Source: Salinarimonas sp052380005 (GTDB lineage Bacteria; Pseudomonadota; Alphaproteobacteria; Rhizobiales; Beijerinckiaceae). Taken from it: 64,000 bases of DNA. The notes beneath the pieces are model-generated. The model made no database searches, was not told the DNA's origin, and was given only the letters and a program-made list of their open reading frames with translations. Both the position numbers and the translations under genes were made by a program. Below are positions 51,945 through 63,922 of the stretch, piece by piece (the stretch's first letter is position 1; the number at the start of each line of letters is the position of its first letter). The DNA lies in the NCBI GenBank assembly GCA_052380005.1, contig JBQTCJ010000018.1; one strand, 5' to 3'.

Positions 51945-53176
51945 CAGAACAGGGTGAGCTGCTCGGCGGGCCGCTGCACGAGCGCGGCTCTGAGGTCGAG
52001 GCGGTCGAGCAGCGCGCCCGGCGTGTGATCGGTGGTGACGAGGAAGGCGCGCGCGCGCTTCACCGAGCCCGCGAGCCGCGCGACGTCGTCGAGGGCGAGC
52101 CGGCGGTGGCGGCGCGCGACGAGGATCTTGTCGACCGCCTTGACCCCGAGCCCCGGCACCCGCAGCAGCAGCTCCCGGTCGGCCCGGTTGACGTCGACGG
52201 GAAACCGCTCGCGGTGCTTGAGAGCCCAGGCGAGCTTCGGGTCGATCTCGAGGTCGAGCATGCCGGCATCAGCGCCGGCCGCGATCTCGTCCACCTCGAA
52301 GCCGTAGAAGCGCAGGAGCCAGTCCGCCTGGTAGAGCCGGTTCTCGCGCTGGAGCGGCGGCGGCTTGAGCGGCAGGAGCCGGCTCGAATCGGGGATCGGC
52401 GAGAAGGCGGAGTAGTAGACGCGCCGGAGCGCGTAGCCGGAATAGAGCGCGGTCGAGGTGCGCAGCACGTCGGTGTCGGTCGCGGCGTCGGCACCGACGA
52501 TCATCTGCGTCGACTGGCCGGCGGGCGAGAAGCGGCGCGCGGTGCGCGTCGTCCTGCGCTCGGCCTTGGCCTCGACGATGCGCTCCTTCATGCGCCCCAT
52601 GGTGCCGCGGATCGTCGCGTCGTCCTTCTCGGGCGCGAGCGCCTTCAGGCTCTCGCGCTGCGGCAGCTCGATGTTGATCGACAGCCGGTCGGCGTAGAGC
52701 CCCGCCTCCTCGATCAGGAAGGGGCTCGCCTCGGGGATGGTCTTGAGGTGGATGTAGCCGCGAAAGCCGTGCACCTCGCGCAGCGTCTTCGCTACGCGGA
52801 CCATCTGCTCCATCGTGTAGTCGGCGTTCTTGACGATGCCCGAGGAGAGGAACAGCCCCTCGATGTAGTTGCGCTTGTAGAAGTTCAACGTCAGGTCCAC
52901 CACCTCCTCGACGGTGAACCGCGCCCGCTCGACGTTCGACGAGCGGCGGTTGACGCAGTAGACGCAGTCGTAGAGGCAGAAGTTGGTCAGCAGGATCTTC
53001 AGCAGGCTGACGCAGCGCCCGTCCGGCGTATAGGCGTGGCAGATCCCGCTGCCCCCCGTCGACCCGAGCCCGTCCTTGCGGGACGTGCGCTTGGGCGCGC
53101 TCGAGGAGGCGCAGGACGCGTCGTACTTGGCGGCGTCGGCGAGGACGCGCAGCTTGCGCGAGAGGGCGGGCTCCAT
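51944..53176 (-). CDS. Radical SAM putative DNA modification/repair protein
   Basis: 410 residues. Cluster-binding CxxxCxxC at Cys67, Cys71 and Cys74 (CLYDCVYC); other Cys at 22, 46 and 55. A helix-hairpin-helix region near the C-terminus (LLLRVPGLGVKAVDKILVARR) suggests DNA binding. The protein ends in QLTLF (406-410), close to the beta-clamp-binding consensus QL[SD]LF. This family is consistently paired with DUF4130-UDG proteins, as here. Divergent from dnaE across 165 bp. Confidence 0.88.
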   Translation of the reverse strand: MEPALSRKLRVLADAAKYDASCASSSAPKRTSRKDGLGSTGGSGICHAYTPDGRCVSLLKILLTNFCLYDCVYCVNRRSSNVERARFTVEEVVDLTLNFYKRNYIEGLFLSSGIVKNADYTMEQMVRVAKTLREVHGFRGYIHLKTIPEASPFLIEEAGLYADRLSINIELPQRESLKALAPEKDDATIRGTMGRMKERIVEAKAERRTTRTARRFSPAGQSTQMIVGADAATDTDVLRTSTALYSGYALRRVYYSAFSPIPDSSRLLPLKPPPLQRENRLYQADWLLRFYGFEVDEIAAGADAGMLDLEIDPKLAWALKHRERFPVDVNRADRELLLRVPGLGVKAVDKILVARRHRRLALDDVARLAGSVKRARAFLVTTDHTPGALLDRLDLRAALVQRPAEQLTLF

Positions 53177-53341
53177 GCGGGGAGGATGCGCCGGGTTCTT
53201 GGTTCGTTCAAGGGGGTAGGATGTCGCGGGGGGCACGCGTCGACGGCCATCCACAGCCCGCGATGCCCCACCCCTCGACAGGCGCGCGGCCAAAACGGAT
53301 AAGGAACGGCGCGGCGGATCGGGACTGGAGGGCGAGGGGCC

Positions 53342-56812
<3,471 letters not shown>

Positions 56813-56894
56813 CCGGCGGCGGAGGGTCGCCGATCCTGCGTGGGAGCGGGCGATCGCGCCGCCCGGCGAGGCGTGCGCCATCGGCACGGATGCG

Positions 56895-57977
56895 ATGCAG
56901 AACAAGTTCCGGAAGCTCGAGACGCTCACCTTGAAGGGCTTCAAGTCGATCCGCGCGATCGACGCGCTCGCGTTCGCGGACATCAACATCGTGTTGGGCC
57001 CGAACGGCGCGGGCAAGAGCAACTTCGTCGGCTTCTTTCCCTTCATCGCCCGCCTCGCCCGCGAGGAGCTGCAGGACTACGTCGCGAAGCAGGGCGGGCT
57101 CGACAAGCTCTTGTTCTTCGGGCCGAAGACGACCGAGAAGCTCGAGATCCGGTTCCGTTCGGACCGAAACGAATATTCCGCCACTCTCGAGCCGACGACA
57201 GAGGGTGGGCTCGTCTTCGCGGACGAACGGTGCAAGTATCTCCAGTTCGAGCACACGATCAACCATCCCGGCCAAGCCGAGACGCGGCTTAGGCGCCCGC
57301 TGAGCGGCGGCCAGGTTTCCAAATACATCTACGAGCCGATCGAGAACTGGCGCGTCTACCACTTCCACGACACGTCGGCCTTCGCACCCCTGCGCAGTCT
57401 CTCGCGCCTCACCGAGCCCGAGCGGCTCGACGCGGACGGCGGCAACCTCGCGGCTTTCCTCTACTACCTGCAAGAGAAGGGGCCCGACGTCCTCGCGGCC
57501 GTCACCGCCGCGCTGCGCCGGGTCGCCCCCTTCTTCGGCGGCTTCGTCCTGCGGCCGGAGGCGCTCAACCCCGATACGATCCGCCTGCGCTGGCGCCATC
57601 GGGGGCGCGATCCGCTGTTCGACGTGTCGGACCTGTCCGACGGCACGCTGCGCTTCGTCGCGCTCGCCGCGCTGCTGCTCCAGCCCGACCCGCCCTCGAC
57701 CATCGTGCTCGACGAGCCCGAGCTCGGCCTCCATCCGGCGGCGCTCGCGGAGCTCGCGGCGCTCATGCACGAGGTCGCCCCGCGGGTGCAGATCATCGCC
57801 GCCACCCAGTCGCCGACCTTCGCCAATCATTTCGGCTGGCGCGACGTGATCATGGTCGATCGCGTGAAGGACGCCTCCACCTTCCGGCGCCTCACGGAGG
57901 CGGAGGTAGCGCCCTGGGCTTCCGATCACGGCATCGGCGACCTGTGGGAGAGGAACCTCATCGGAGGTCGGCCCTGA
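56895..57977 (+). CDS. AAA ATPase of the OLD/RecF-like type (defence-module ATPase)
   Basis: 360 residues. Walker A GPNGAGKSN (35-43), an ABC-like signature region LSDGTLRFVALAALLL and Walker B STIVLDEPELGLHP with a following His switch (IIAATQSPTFANHF) define an AAA_21-type ATPase. It overlaps the DUF4276 gene by one base (TGATG). Such pairs resemble split OLD nucleases and PARIS-type modules, where an ATPase controls a Toprim-like effector. Base usage in 57150-57350 is a little less GC-biased than in dnaE, which would fit acquisition. No strong ribosome-binding site was seen. Confidence 0.8.
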   Translation: MQNKFRKLETLTLKGFKSIRAIDALAFADINIVLGPNGAGKSNFVGFFPFIARLAREELQDYVAKQGGLDKLLFFGPKTTEKLEIRFRSDRNEYSATLEPTTEGGLVFADERCKYLQFEHTINHPGQAETRLRRPLSGGQVSKYIYEPIENWRVYHFHDTSAFAPLRSLSRLTEPERLDADGGNLAAFLYYLQEKGPDVLAAVTAALRRVAPFFGGFVLRPEALNPDTIRLRWRHRGRDPLFDVSDLSDGTLRFVALAALLLQPDPPSTIVLDEPELGLHPAALAELAALMHEVAPRVQIIAATQSPTFANHFGWRDVIMVDRVKDASTFRRLTEAEVAPWASDHGIGDLWERNLIGGRP

Positions 57978-58636
57978 TGGCCCGTCTCGCGGTCCACGTC
58001 GAGGGCCAGACCGAGGAGCGCTTCGTCAAGGACGTGCTCGCGCCGCACCTCGAAGCCCTCGGCATCTTGCCGCAACCCGTCCTCATCACGACCGGCCGCA
58101 ACGCCGACGGGAGCCGCGCGCGCGGCGGCGGGGTGAACCTCGACCGCGTGCGCGGCCAGCTCCGGCAACTCCTCGCCGGGTTCCCGGACGGCCACGTCAC
58201 CACCTTCTACGATCTCTACGCCTGCGGCGGGCGCGCCGCGGGCGAGAGCGCGGAGGCGCTGGAGGCGCGCATCCACGAGGCTCTAGGCGCGCCGCCCAAC
58301 CTCATTCCCTACGTGCAGCGCCACGAATTCGAGGCGCTCCTGCTGAGCGCGCCGGACGTGCTGGCAGCGCATTTCGCGCAGCCCGGTCTCGTCCGCACCA
58401 TCGGACGCGCGCTGGCGCCGCTCGGTGGGCCCGAGGACCTGAACGACGGACCAGCTACCGCGCCCTCGAAGCGCCTCGCCGACTGGACCCGCGACCTCGC
58501 CGAACGCTACGAGCCGCGCACCAAGCTGCGCCACGCGCCACCGATCTGCGCGCGCATCGGGCTCGAGCCCATGCGCGCGGCCTGCCCGCGCTTCGACGCC
58601 TGGATCGCGCGCCTCGAGCGCCTCGCAGCCACCTGA
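57977..58636 (+). CDS. DUF4276 protein (Toprim-like), partner of the AAA ATPase
   Basis: 219 residues from the ATG at 57977. VEGQTEERFVKDVL (8-21) has the conserved Glu block of Toprim-like folds, TTFYDLYACGG supplies an acidic centre, and YVQRHEFEALLLS and FDAWIARLERL are DUF4276 blocks. The family is commonly coded directly after an AAA ATPase. A nuclease or effector role is inferred from that pairing and not demonstrated. Confidence 0.78.
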   Translation: MARLAVHVEGQTEERFVKDVLAPHLEALGILPQPVLITTGRNADGSRARGGGVNLDRVRGQLRQLLAGFPDGHVTTFYDLYACGGRAAGESAEALEARIHEALGAPPNLIPYVQRHEFEALLLSAPDVLAAHFAQPGLVRTIGRALAPLGGPEDLNDGPATAPSKRLADWTRDLAERYEPRTKLRHAPPICARIGLEPMRAACPRFDAWIARLERLAAT

Positions 58637-58644
58637 GCCCGCCC

Positions 58645-59178
58645 GTGCACCTCGCCGCCCTCCTCCTCGCCCCCGGCCCCGACTTCCGCACCCGTCCCGT
58701 CCCCGAGGCCGCGCTCGTCTTCGGCGGCCTCTCGGGCGATCTCCATCACGGGCTCGTGCGCAAGGCGGACGCGCGCACGCCCTGGCACGTCCGCGGCACG
58801 CCGATCGCCAACACGCGGCAGGTGTCGCTCGTGTCGGTGGAGGAGCTCGCCGTCGTCGCCGAGGCGCTCGGCATACCGGAGGTCGACCCCGCCGATCTCG
58901 GGGCGAACCTCGTCCTCTCCGGCGCGCCCGCGCTCGGCGCGACGCCGCCGGGGACGCGGCTCCTGTTCCCGTCGGGCGCGACGCTGTTCGTGACCGAGGC
59001 GAACCCGCCCTGCCGCCAGCCCGGGCGCAAGCTCGCCGCCGCGCACGGCCGGCGCGAGCTGGAATTCGCCTTCGTCAAGGCGGCGAAGGGGAAGCGCGGA
59101 CTCGTCGCGCTGGTGGAGCGGGAGGGGGCGATCCGCGTGGGGGACCCGATCCGGGCGCTGGCGCCGACGCGGGGGTGA
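58645..59178 (+). CDS. MOSC-domain protein
   Basis: 177 residues from a GTG at 58645. Conserved segments FGGLSGDLHHGL, RQVSLVSVEEL, LGANLVLSGAPALGATPPG and the Cys-containing TEANPPCRQPG match the MOSC fold, which in related proteins binds the molybdenum cofactor or carries a persulfide on Cys. It begins 8 bp after the DUF4276 gene; the two are probably co-transcribed by position only. Confidence 0.82.
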   Translation: MHLAALLLAPGPDFRTRPVPEAALVFGGLSGDLHHGLVRKADARTPWHVRGTPIANTRQVSLVSVEELAVVAEALGIPEVDPADLGANLVLSGAPALGATPPGTRLLFPSGATLFVTEANPPCRQPGRKLAAAHGRRELEFAFVKAAKGKRGLVALVEREGAIRVGDPIRALAPTRG

Positions 59179-59211
59179 GCGGGCCGGACGCCGCGCACGC
59201 GTTCGCACCGC

Positions 59212-59240
59212 TTGCATTCGCCGTCCCGAGCCCGTATATG
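59212..59240 (+). promoter_or_regulatory. Promoter of rpsB
   Basis: TTGCAT (59212-59217), 17-bp spacer, TATATG (59235-59240). This is the best sigma-70-type promoter in the window. It lies 115 bp upstream of rpsB, leaving a leader of about 105 nt. Confidence 0.65.
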
Positions 59241-59297
59241 CGCGCCCATCCCACACGCGGAGCCATGTCGTGCCCTGACGGCGCGACGCACCCGGTG

Positions 59298-59314
59298 CCG
59301 GCTGACCAAGCCGG
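59298..59314 (+). promoter_or_regulatory. Hairpin in the rpsB 5' leader
   Basis: CCGGCT (59298-59303) and AGCCGG (59309-59314) form a 6-bp stem, followed by a second small stem around 59317-59328. Ribosomal-protein S2 autoregulates its own mRNA in several bacteria through leader structure; whether this one does so is unknown. Confidence 0.3.
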
Positions 59315-59355
59315 AACGCGGCCCCGCGGAGGCTAGAACCGGAGAACAGATTCAG

Positions 59356-60399
59356 ATGGCCCTTCCCGACACCTCCATGCGCCAGCTCCTCGAGGCCGGC
59401 GCGCACTTCGGCCACCAGTCCCACCGCTGGAACCCGAAGATGCTGCCGTTCATCTTCGGCACGCGCAACAACATCCACATCATCGACCTCGCCCAGACGG
59501 TGCCGATGTTCTACCGCGCCCTGCAGGCGGTGAGCGACACGGTCTCCCGCGGCGGCCGCGTGCTGCTCGTCGGCACCAAGCGCCAGGCCCAGGACGCGGT
59601 GGCGGACGCCGCCAAGCGCTCGGCCCAGTACTACGTCAACTCCCGCTGGCTCGGCGGCATGCTGACGAACTGGAAGACCATCTCGGGCTCGATCACGCGC
59701 CTGCGCAAGGTCGACGAGATCCTCGAGGGCGGGGCCCAGGGCCTCACCAAGAAGGAGCGCCTGATGCTCGCCCGCGAGAAGGACAAGCTCGAGCGGGCGC
59801 TCGGCGGCATCAAGGACATGGGCGGCGTGCCCGACCTGATCTTCGTGATCGACACCAACAAGGAGCAGCTGGCGGTGAAGGAGGCGACGCGCCTCGGCAT
59901 CCCGGTCGCCGCCATCGTCGACACGAACTGCGACCCCGACGGCATCACCTACCCGATCCCGGCGAACGACGACGCCGGCCGCGCCATCGCGCTCTACTGC
60001 GACCTGATCGCCCGCGCCGCGCTCGACGGCATCTCCCGCTCGCAGGGTGACCTGGGCATCGACATCGGCGCCTCCGAGGCCCCGATGGTCGAGGAGCTGC
60101 CCGCCGCCGCCGCCGGCCCGGCCGAGGCGCCGGTCGACGTCACCGCCGAGCAGACGGACAAGTTCGAGCGCCTGGCCGCCCCGCGCGGCGCGCCCGACGA
60201 CCTCTCGAAGCTCACCGGTGTCGGCCCGGAGCTCGAGCAGACCCTCAACGACGGGGGCGTGTTCCACTACTGGCAGATCGCGGCGCTGACCGACGAGGAG
60301 GCCGCCGCGCTCGACGCCGACCTCAAGCTCAACGGCAAGATCGCGCAGAACGGCTGGGTGGCGCAGGCGCGCGCCATGCTGGAAGCCGCCGCGGCCTAA
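59356..60399 (+). CDS. rpsB: 30S ribosomal protein S2 with C-terminal extension
   Basis: 347 residues from the ATG at 59356. The S2 core (1-230) has LLEAGAHFGHQSHRWNPKM, RWLGGMLTNWKTI and PDLIFVIDTNKE. An extension of about 115 residues follows: an acidic linker, then a helix-hairpin-helix-like unit (LSKLTGVGPELEQTLNDGG) and an Ala-rich helix. Such extensions are known in Alphaproteobacteria. It starts the translation-gene cluster continuing with tsf. Confidence 0.97.
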   Translation: MALPDTSMRQLLEAGAHFGHQSHRWNPKMLPFIFGTRNNIHIIDLAQTVPMFYRALQAVSDTVSRGGRVLLVGTKRQAQDAVADAAKRSAQYYVNSRWLGGMLTNWKTISGSITRLRKVDEILEGGAQGLTKKERLMLAREKDKLERALGGIKDMGGVPDLIFVIDTNKEQLAVKEATRLGIPVAAIVDTNCDPDGITYPIPANDDAGRAIALYCDLIARAALDGISRSQGDLGIDIGASEAPMVEELPAAAAGPAEAPVDVTAEQTDKFERLAAPRGAPDDLSKLTGVGPELEQTLNDGGVFHYWQIAALTDEEAAALDADLKLNGKIAQNGWVAQARAMLEAAAA

Positions 60400-60434
60400 T
60401 CCGCCCGAGCGTCATCGCCGCGTCGCATTCCTGC

Positions 60435-60499
60435 GATGTCGGTGGGAACGCGCCCGTGACGACATCAGCCCGGCGTGCCGACCAGCGGACCGCCGGGCT
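60435..60499 (+). promoter_or_regulatory. Two adjacent hairpins between rpsB and tsf
   Basis: GATGTCG (60435-60441) pairs with CGACATC (60460-60466). Immediately after, AGCCCGGCG (60467-60475) pairs with CGCCGGGCT (60491-60499), followed by CCTTTC. The second looks like a weak intrinsic terminator or attenuator that would lower tsf relative to rpsB transcription. Confidence 0.5.
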
Positions 60500-60524
60500 C
60501 CTTTCATGACGGAGACCCGAGATC

Positions 60525-61457
60525 ATGGCGAACATCACCGCGGCGATGGTGAAGGACCTGCGCGAGAAGACCGGCGCGGGCATGATGGACTGCAAGAACG
60601 CGCTCGGCGAGACCGACGGCGACATCGAGGCCGCGGTCGACTGGCTGCGCAAGAAGGGCCTGGCCAAGGCGGCCAAGAAGGCCGGCCGCGTCGCCGCCGA
60701 GGGCCTCGTGGCCGTCGAGCTGCGTGACGGCAAGACGGCCGGCGTCGTCGAGGTCAATTCCGAGACCGACTTCGTCGCCCGCAACGAGCAGTTCCAGGCG
60801 TTCGTCTCCCAGGCCGCGAAGCTCGTCCTCGACACCGACGGCACCGTCGACGGCCTCACCGCGGCCTCCTACCCGGGCGCGAGCGGCACGGTGGGCGAGA
60901 AGCTCCAGGAGCTGATCGCCACGATCGGCGAGAACATGACCGTGCGCCGCACGGCCAAGGTCAGCGTCGGCGAGGGCGTCGTCGCCTCCTACGTCCACGG
61001 CGCGGTGGCCGAGGGCCTCGGCAAGATCGGCGTCGTCGTCGCGCTCGAGTCTGCGGGGAAGAACACCGACGAGCTCGCGACGCTGGGCCGCCAGATCGCC
61101 ATGCACGTCGCCGCCACGAACCCGGTCGCGGTCGACGCGTCGGGCGTCGACGCGGCCACGCTGGAGCGCGAGTCGGCGATTCTGCGCGACAAGAACGCCG
61201 GCAAGCCGGACCACGTCCTCCAGAAGATCGTCGAGAGCGGCCTGAAGTCCTACTACAAGGAGGTCACCCTCCTCGAGCAGTCCTTCGTGCACGACCCCTC
61301 GAAGAGCGTCGCCCAGGTGCTCAAGGAGGCCGAGGGCAAGGTCGGCGGGCCGGTCAAGATCGGCGGCTTCGTCCGCTACGCGCTCGGCGAGGGCATCGAG
61401 AAGGAAGAGAGCGACTTCGCGGCCGAGGTTGCCGCTCAGGCCGGCGTCAAGGCCTGA
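60525..61457 (+). CDS. tsf: Translation elongation factor Ts
   Basis: 310 residues. N-terminal UBA-like domain MVKDLREKTGAGMMDCKNAL, then GLVAVELRDGKTAGVVEVNSETDFVARN, and C-terminal KPDHVLQKIVESGLKSYYKEVTLLEQ with FVRYALGEGIEK. It recharges EF-Tu with GTP. Downstream of rpsB as in most bacteria. Ends before a clear hairpin. Confidence 0.97.
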   Translation: MANITAAMVKDLREKTGAGMMDCKNALGETDGDIEAAVDWLRKKGLAKAAKKAGRVAAEGLVAVELRDGKTAGVVEVNSETDFVARNEQFQAFVSQAAKLVLDTDGTVDGLTAASYPGASGTVGEKLQELIATIGENMTVRRTAKVSVGEGVVASYVHGAVAEGLGKIGVVVALESAGKNTDELATLGRQIAMHVAATNPVAVDASGVDAATLERESAILRDKNAGKPDHVLQKIVESGLKSYYKEVTLLEQSFVHDPSKSVAQVLKEAEGKVGGPVKIGGFVRYALGEGIEKEESDFAAEVAAQAGVKA

Positions 61458-61486
61458 TCGCAGGCTTCTGCGACTGCGACGAACAG

Positions 61487-61510
61487 GGGCTTCCGCGACA
61501 GCGGAAGCCC
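61487..61510 (+). terminator. Intrinsic terminator after tsf
   Basis: GGGCTTCCGC (61487-61496) and GCGGAAGCCC (61501-61510) form a perfect 10-bp stem with a GACA loop, followed by TTCTGCGTCTT. It starts 30 bp after the tsf stop and probably ends the rpsB-tsf transcript. Confidence 0.75.
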
Positions 61511-61641
61511 TTCTGCGTCTTGCACCGCGTCACCCGGCTCGGCAGCGTGACGCATTTTCCCGCTCGCGTGCGGCAACTTGGTACTCGACGCGGCCGAGCT
61601 TGCTTGTAATCTCCGCCCGGGTTCCTTGCTCGGAGGGGGCG

Positions 61642-62346
61642 ATGATCGCGAGGTTCGGTATCGTCGTTGCAGCGTGCCTCGGCATGACGTGGGGCGCGCT
61701 CGCCGCCGATAGGGCGGTCGAGGAACCGTCGCCGGTCGCTGGTGCGAGCTGGAGCGGGGCGTATGTCGGTGCCTGGATAGGCGGTCGGACGTCGCGGGTC
61801 GGCGTCACGGCGTGCCCCGGCGGCGTCGTCGGCCAGAACTGCCCCGAGGATTTCGGTCTCGACGGCTTCGTCGGCGGCATCAATGCGGGCATCGACTACC
61901 AGTTCGCCAACGGCCTCGTGCTCGGCGCCATGTTGGTGGTGCCGCTCACGCGCAACGAAGAGATCGTCACGACCCCCCTGTTCGTGCCGTTCGGTCTGTC
62001 GTGGCGCGTCACGCCGCAGTTCGTCGGGGCGCTGGCCGCGCGTGTCGGCTACGCGTTCGGCGATTACCTGCCCTATGCGGTCGTGGGTGTCTCCCACGCG
62101 CGGGTGAAGAGCCAGACGCTGTCGTTCGGCGTGCCTCTCAATCCGGCGATCGAGGTCTCGCACTCGGGTGTGGTTCTCGGCGCGGGTCTCGAGGCGCGGC
62201 TCACGCCCCACGTGTCCCTCGACGGCCGGTATCTCCTCGGCCTCATGGGCAGCGCCGAGTACGATTTCTGCGGCAATCCGCCCTGCGGCTCTTCGTACGA
62301 CAGCGTGTCGCACAATTTCCTCGCCGGCCTGAACTATCGCTTCTGA
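61642..62346 (+). CDS. Outer-membrane beta-barrel protein (OmpW/Omp25-like porin family)
   Basis: 234 residues from ATG 61642, preceded by GGAGGGGG. Signal peptide FGIVVAACLGMTWGALAADR. WSGAYVGAWIGG is the usual start of the Hyphomicrobiales Omp25/Omp31 barrel family, and alternating strands run to a terminal NYRF, the C-terminal aromatic outer-membrane signal. Four cysteines, two in the last loop (CGNPPCG). It splits the tsf-pyrH order common in bacteria and has its own ribosome-binding site after the tsf terminator. Confidence 0.85.
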   Translation: MIARFGIVVAACLGMTWGALAADRAVEEPSPVAGASWSGAYVGAWIGGRTSRVGVTACPGGVVGQNCPEDFGLDGFVGGINAGIDYQFANGLVLGAMLVVPLTRNEEIVTTPLFVPFGLSWRVTPQFVGALAARVGYAFGDYLPYAVVGVSHARVKSQTLSFGVPLNPAIEVSHSGVVLGAGLEARLTPHVSLDGRYLLGLMGSAEYDFCGNPPCGSSYDSVSHNFLAGLNYRF

Positions 62347-62497
62347 TTGCGCCACGCGATCGCCCCCGCCCGGCCGCCTCCCGCGGCCGCCTCTTCGGCG
62401 CGCGAAAAGCGGACGTTTCGCCTTGCACGCGGAGCCGGGCGGCGGCAGTGTGCCGGCCGCCGGGCCGATGGGGCATGGAGAAACGGGAGACTGCGAC

Positions 62498-63214
62498 GTG
62501 GCGCTGCCCTACAAGCGAATTCTGGTGAAGCTCTCCGGCGAGGCGCTGCAGGCGCCCGACGGGTACTGGCTCGAGGCGCAGACGCTGGCCGCGCTCGCCG
62601 GCGACATCGCCCGCGCCAGCGATGCCGGCTTCCAGATCGCCCTCGTGATCGGCGGCGGCAACATCATCCGCGGCGCGCGCATGAGCGCGGCGGGCTGGAT
62701 CGACCGGGCCACCGCCGATTCGATGGGCATGCTCGCCACCGTGATGAACTCGCTCGCGCTCGAGACCGCGCTCAACGCCGCCGGCGTGCCGGCGCGCACG
62801 ATGTCGGCGGTGTCGATGCCCACGATCTGCGAGACCTACGCGCGCCAGCCGGCACTCCACCATCTCGACAAGGGCCAGGTCGTGGTCCTCGCCGGCGGCA
62901 CCGGCAACCCGTTCTTCACGACCGACACCTCGGCCGTGCTGCGCGCCGCGGAGCTGCGCTGCGACGCGGTGCTCAAGGCCACGCAGGTCGACGGCGTCTA
63001 CTCCGCCGACCCCAAGCGCGACCCGAGCGCCGTGCGCTACGAGCGCCTCACCCACGACGAGGCGATCGCCGCCGACCTCAAGGTGATGGACACGGCGGCC
63101 TTCGCGCTCGCCCGCGAGCAGCGCCTGCCGATCGTCGTCGGCAGCGTGCATCCGCCCTCCTCGGTGGCCGCGATCCTGGAGGGCAGCGCACCCGCGACGG
63201 TCGTCGCCCCTTGA
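62498..63214 (+). CDS. pyrH: UMP kinase
   Basis: 238 residues from the GTG at 62498, with GGGAGA 7 bases upstream; an ATG at 62468 would add ten residues not seen in the family. KRILVKLSGEAL, VIGGGNIIRG, GGTGNPFFTTDTSA and KATQVDGVYSADP are family motifs. It phosphorylates UMP for pyrimidine nucleotide synthesis. The 57-bp gap to frr suggests co-transcription. Confidence 0.95.
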   Translation: MALPYKRILVKLSGEALQAPDGYWLEAQTLAALAGDIARASDAGFQIALVIGGGNIIRGARMSAAGWIDRATADSMGMLATVMNSLALETALNAAGVPARTMSAVSMPTICETYARQPALHHLDKGQVVVLAGGTGNPFFTTDTSAVLRAAELRCDAVLKATQVDGVYSADPKRDPSAVRYERLTHDEAIAADLKVMDTAAFALAREQRLPIVVGSVHPPSSVAAILEGSAPATVVAP

Positions 63215-63271
63215 TGCGGCGCCGCCATCGGCGTAAGCCGGGTCGGAAACGGCATCGAGGGCGAGAGACCG

Positions 63272-63832
63272 ATGAGCGACGAATTCGACATCAACGACGT
63301 TCGGCGGCGGATGCAGGGTGCGGTGGCGTCCCTGAAGAACGACCTGTCCGGCCTGCGCACGGGCCGCGCCTCCGCGAGCCTCGTCGAGCCGATCACCGTC
63401 GAAGCCTACGGCGCCGCGATGCCGATGAACCAGGTCGCGACGATCTCCGTGCCCGAGCCGCGCCTGCTCTCGGTGCAGGTCTGGGATCGCGGCATGGTCG
63501 GCGCGGTGGAGAAGGCGATCCGCGAGTCGGACCTCGGGCTCAACCCGCAGACGGAAGGCCAGGTCATCCGGCTGCGCATCCCGGAGATGAACGAGCAGCG
63601 CCGCAAGGAGATGGTCAAGGTCGCGCACAAGTACGCGGAGGAGGCCCGCATCGCCATCCGCCACGTGCGCCGCGACGGGCTCGACACCTTGAAGAAGCTC
63701 GAGAAGGACGGCCTGCTCTCGCAGGACGACGAGAAGCGTCAGGCGGCGGATGTGCAGAAGGTCACCGACGAGCACGTCGCCGAGGTGGACCAGGTCGTCG
63801 CCGCCAAGGAGAAGGAGATCATGCAGGTCTAG
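63272..63832 (+). CDS. frr: Ribosome recycling factor
   Basis: 186 residues, normal size. LRTGRASASLVEPITVEAYG, then RLRIPEMNEQRRKEMVK and IRHVRRDGLDTLKKLEKDG are family signatures. With EF-G it separates ribosomal subunits after termination. Directly after pyrH. Confidence 0.97.
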   Translation: MSDEFDINDVRRRMQGAVASLKNDLSGLRTGRASASLVEPITVEAYGAAMPMNQVATISVPEPRLLSVQVWDRGMVGAVEKAIRESDLGLNPQTEGQVIRLRIPEMNEQRRKEMVKVAHKYAEEARIAIRHVRRDGLDTLKKLEKDGLLSQDDEKRQAADVQKVTDEHVAEVDQVVAAKEKEIMQV

Positions 63833-63922
63833 AGCCGGCCCGCATGAGCCTCCCCGTCTCGAGGAACCCGGAACCCATGACCCACGGGCGCGACAGCGGT
63901 GCCGCCGCACGAGAGCCAGCGC

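Noticed and set aside
61578..61610. Promoter for the outer-membrane barrel gene (TTGGTA and TGTAAT)
   Set aside because: The spacer of 21 bp is too long and neither hexamer is convincing, so it was not listed as a feature.
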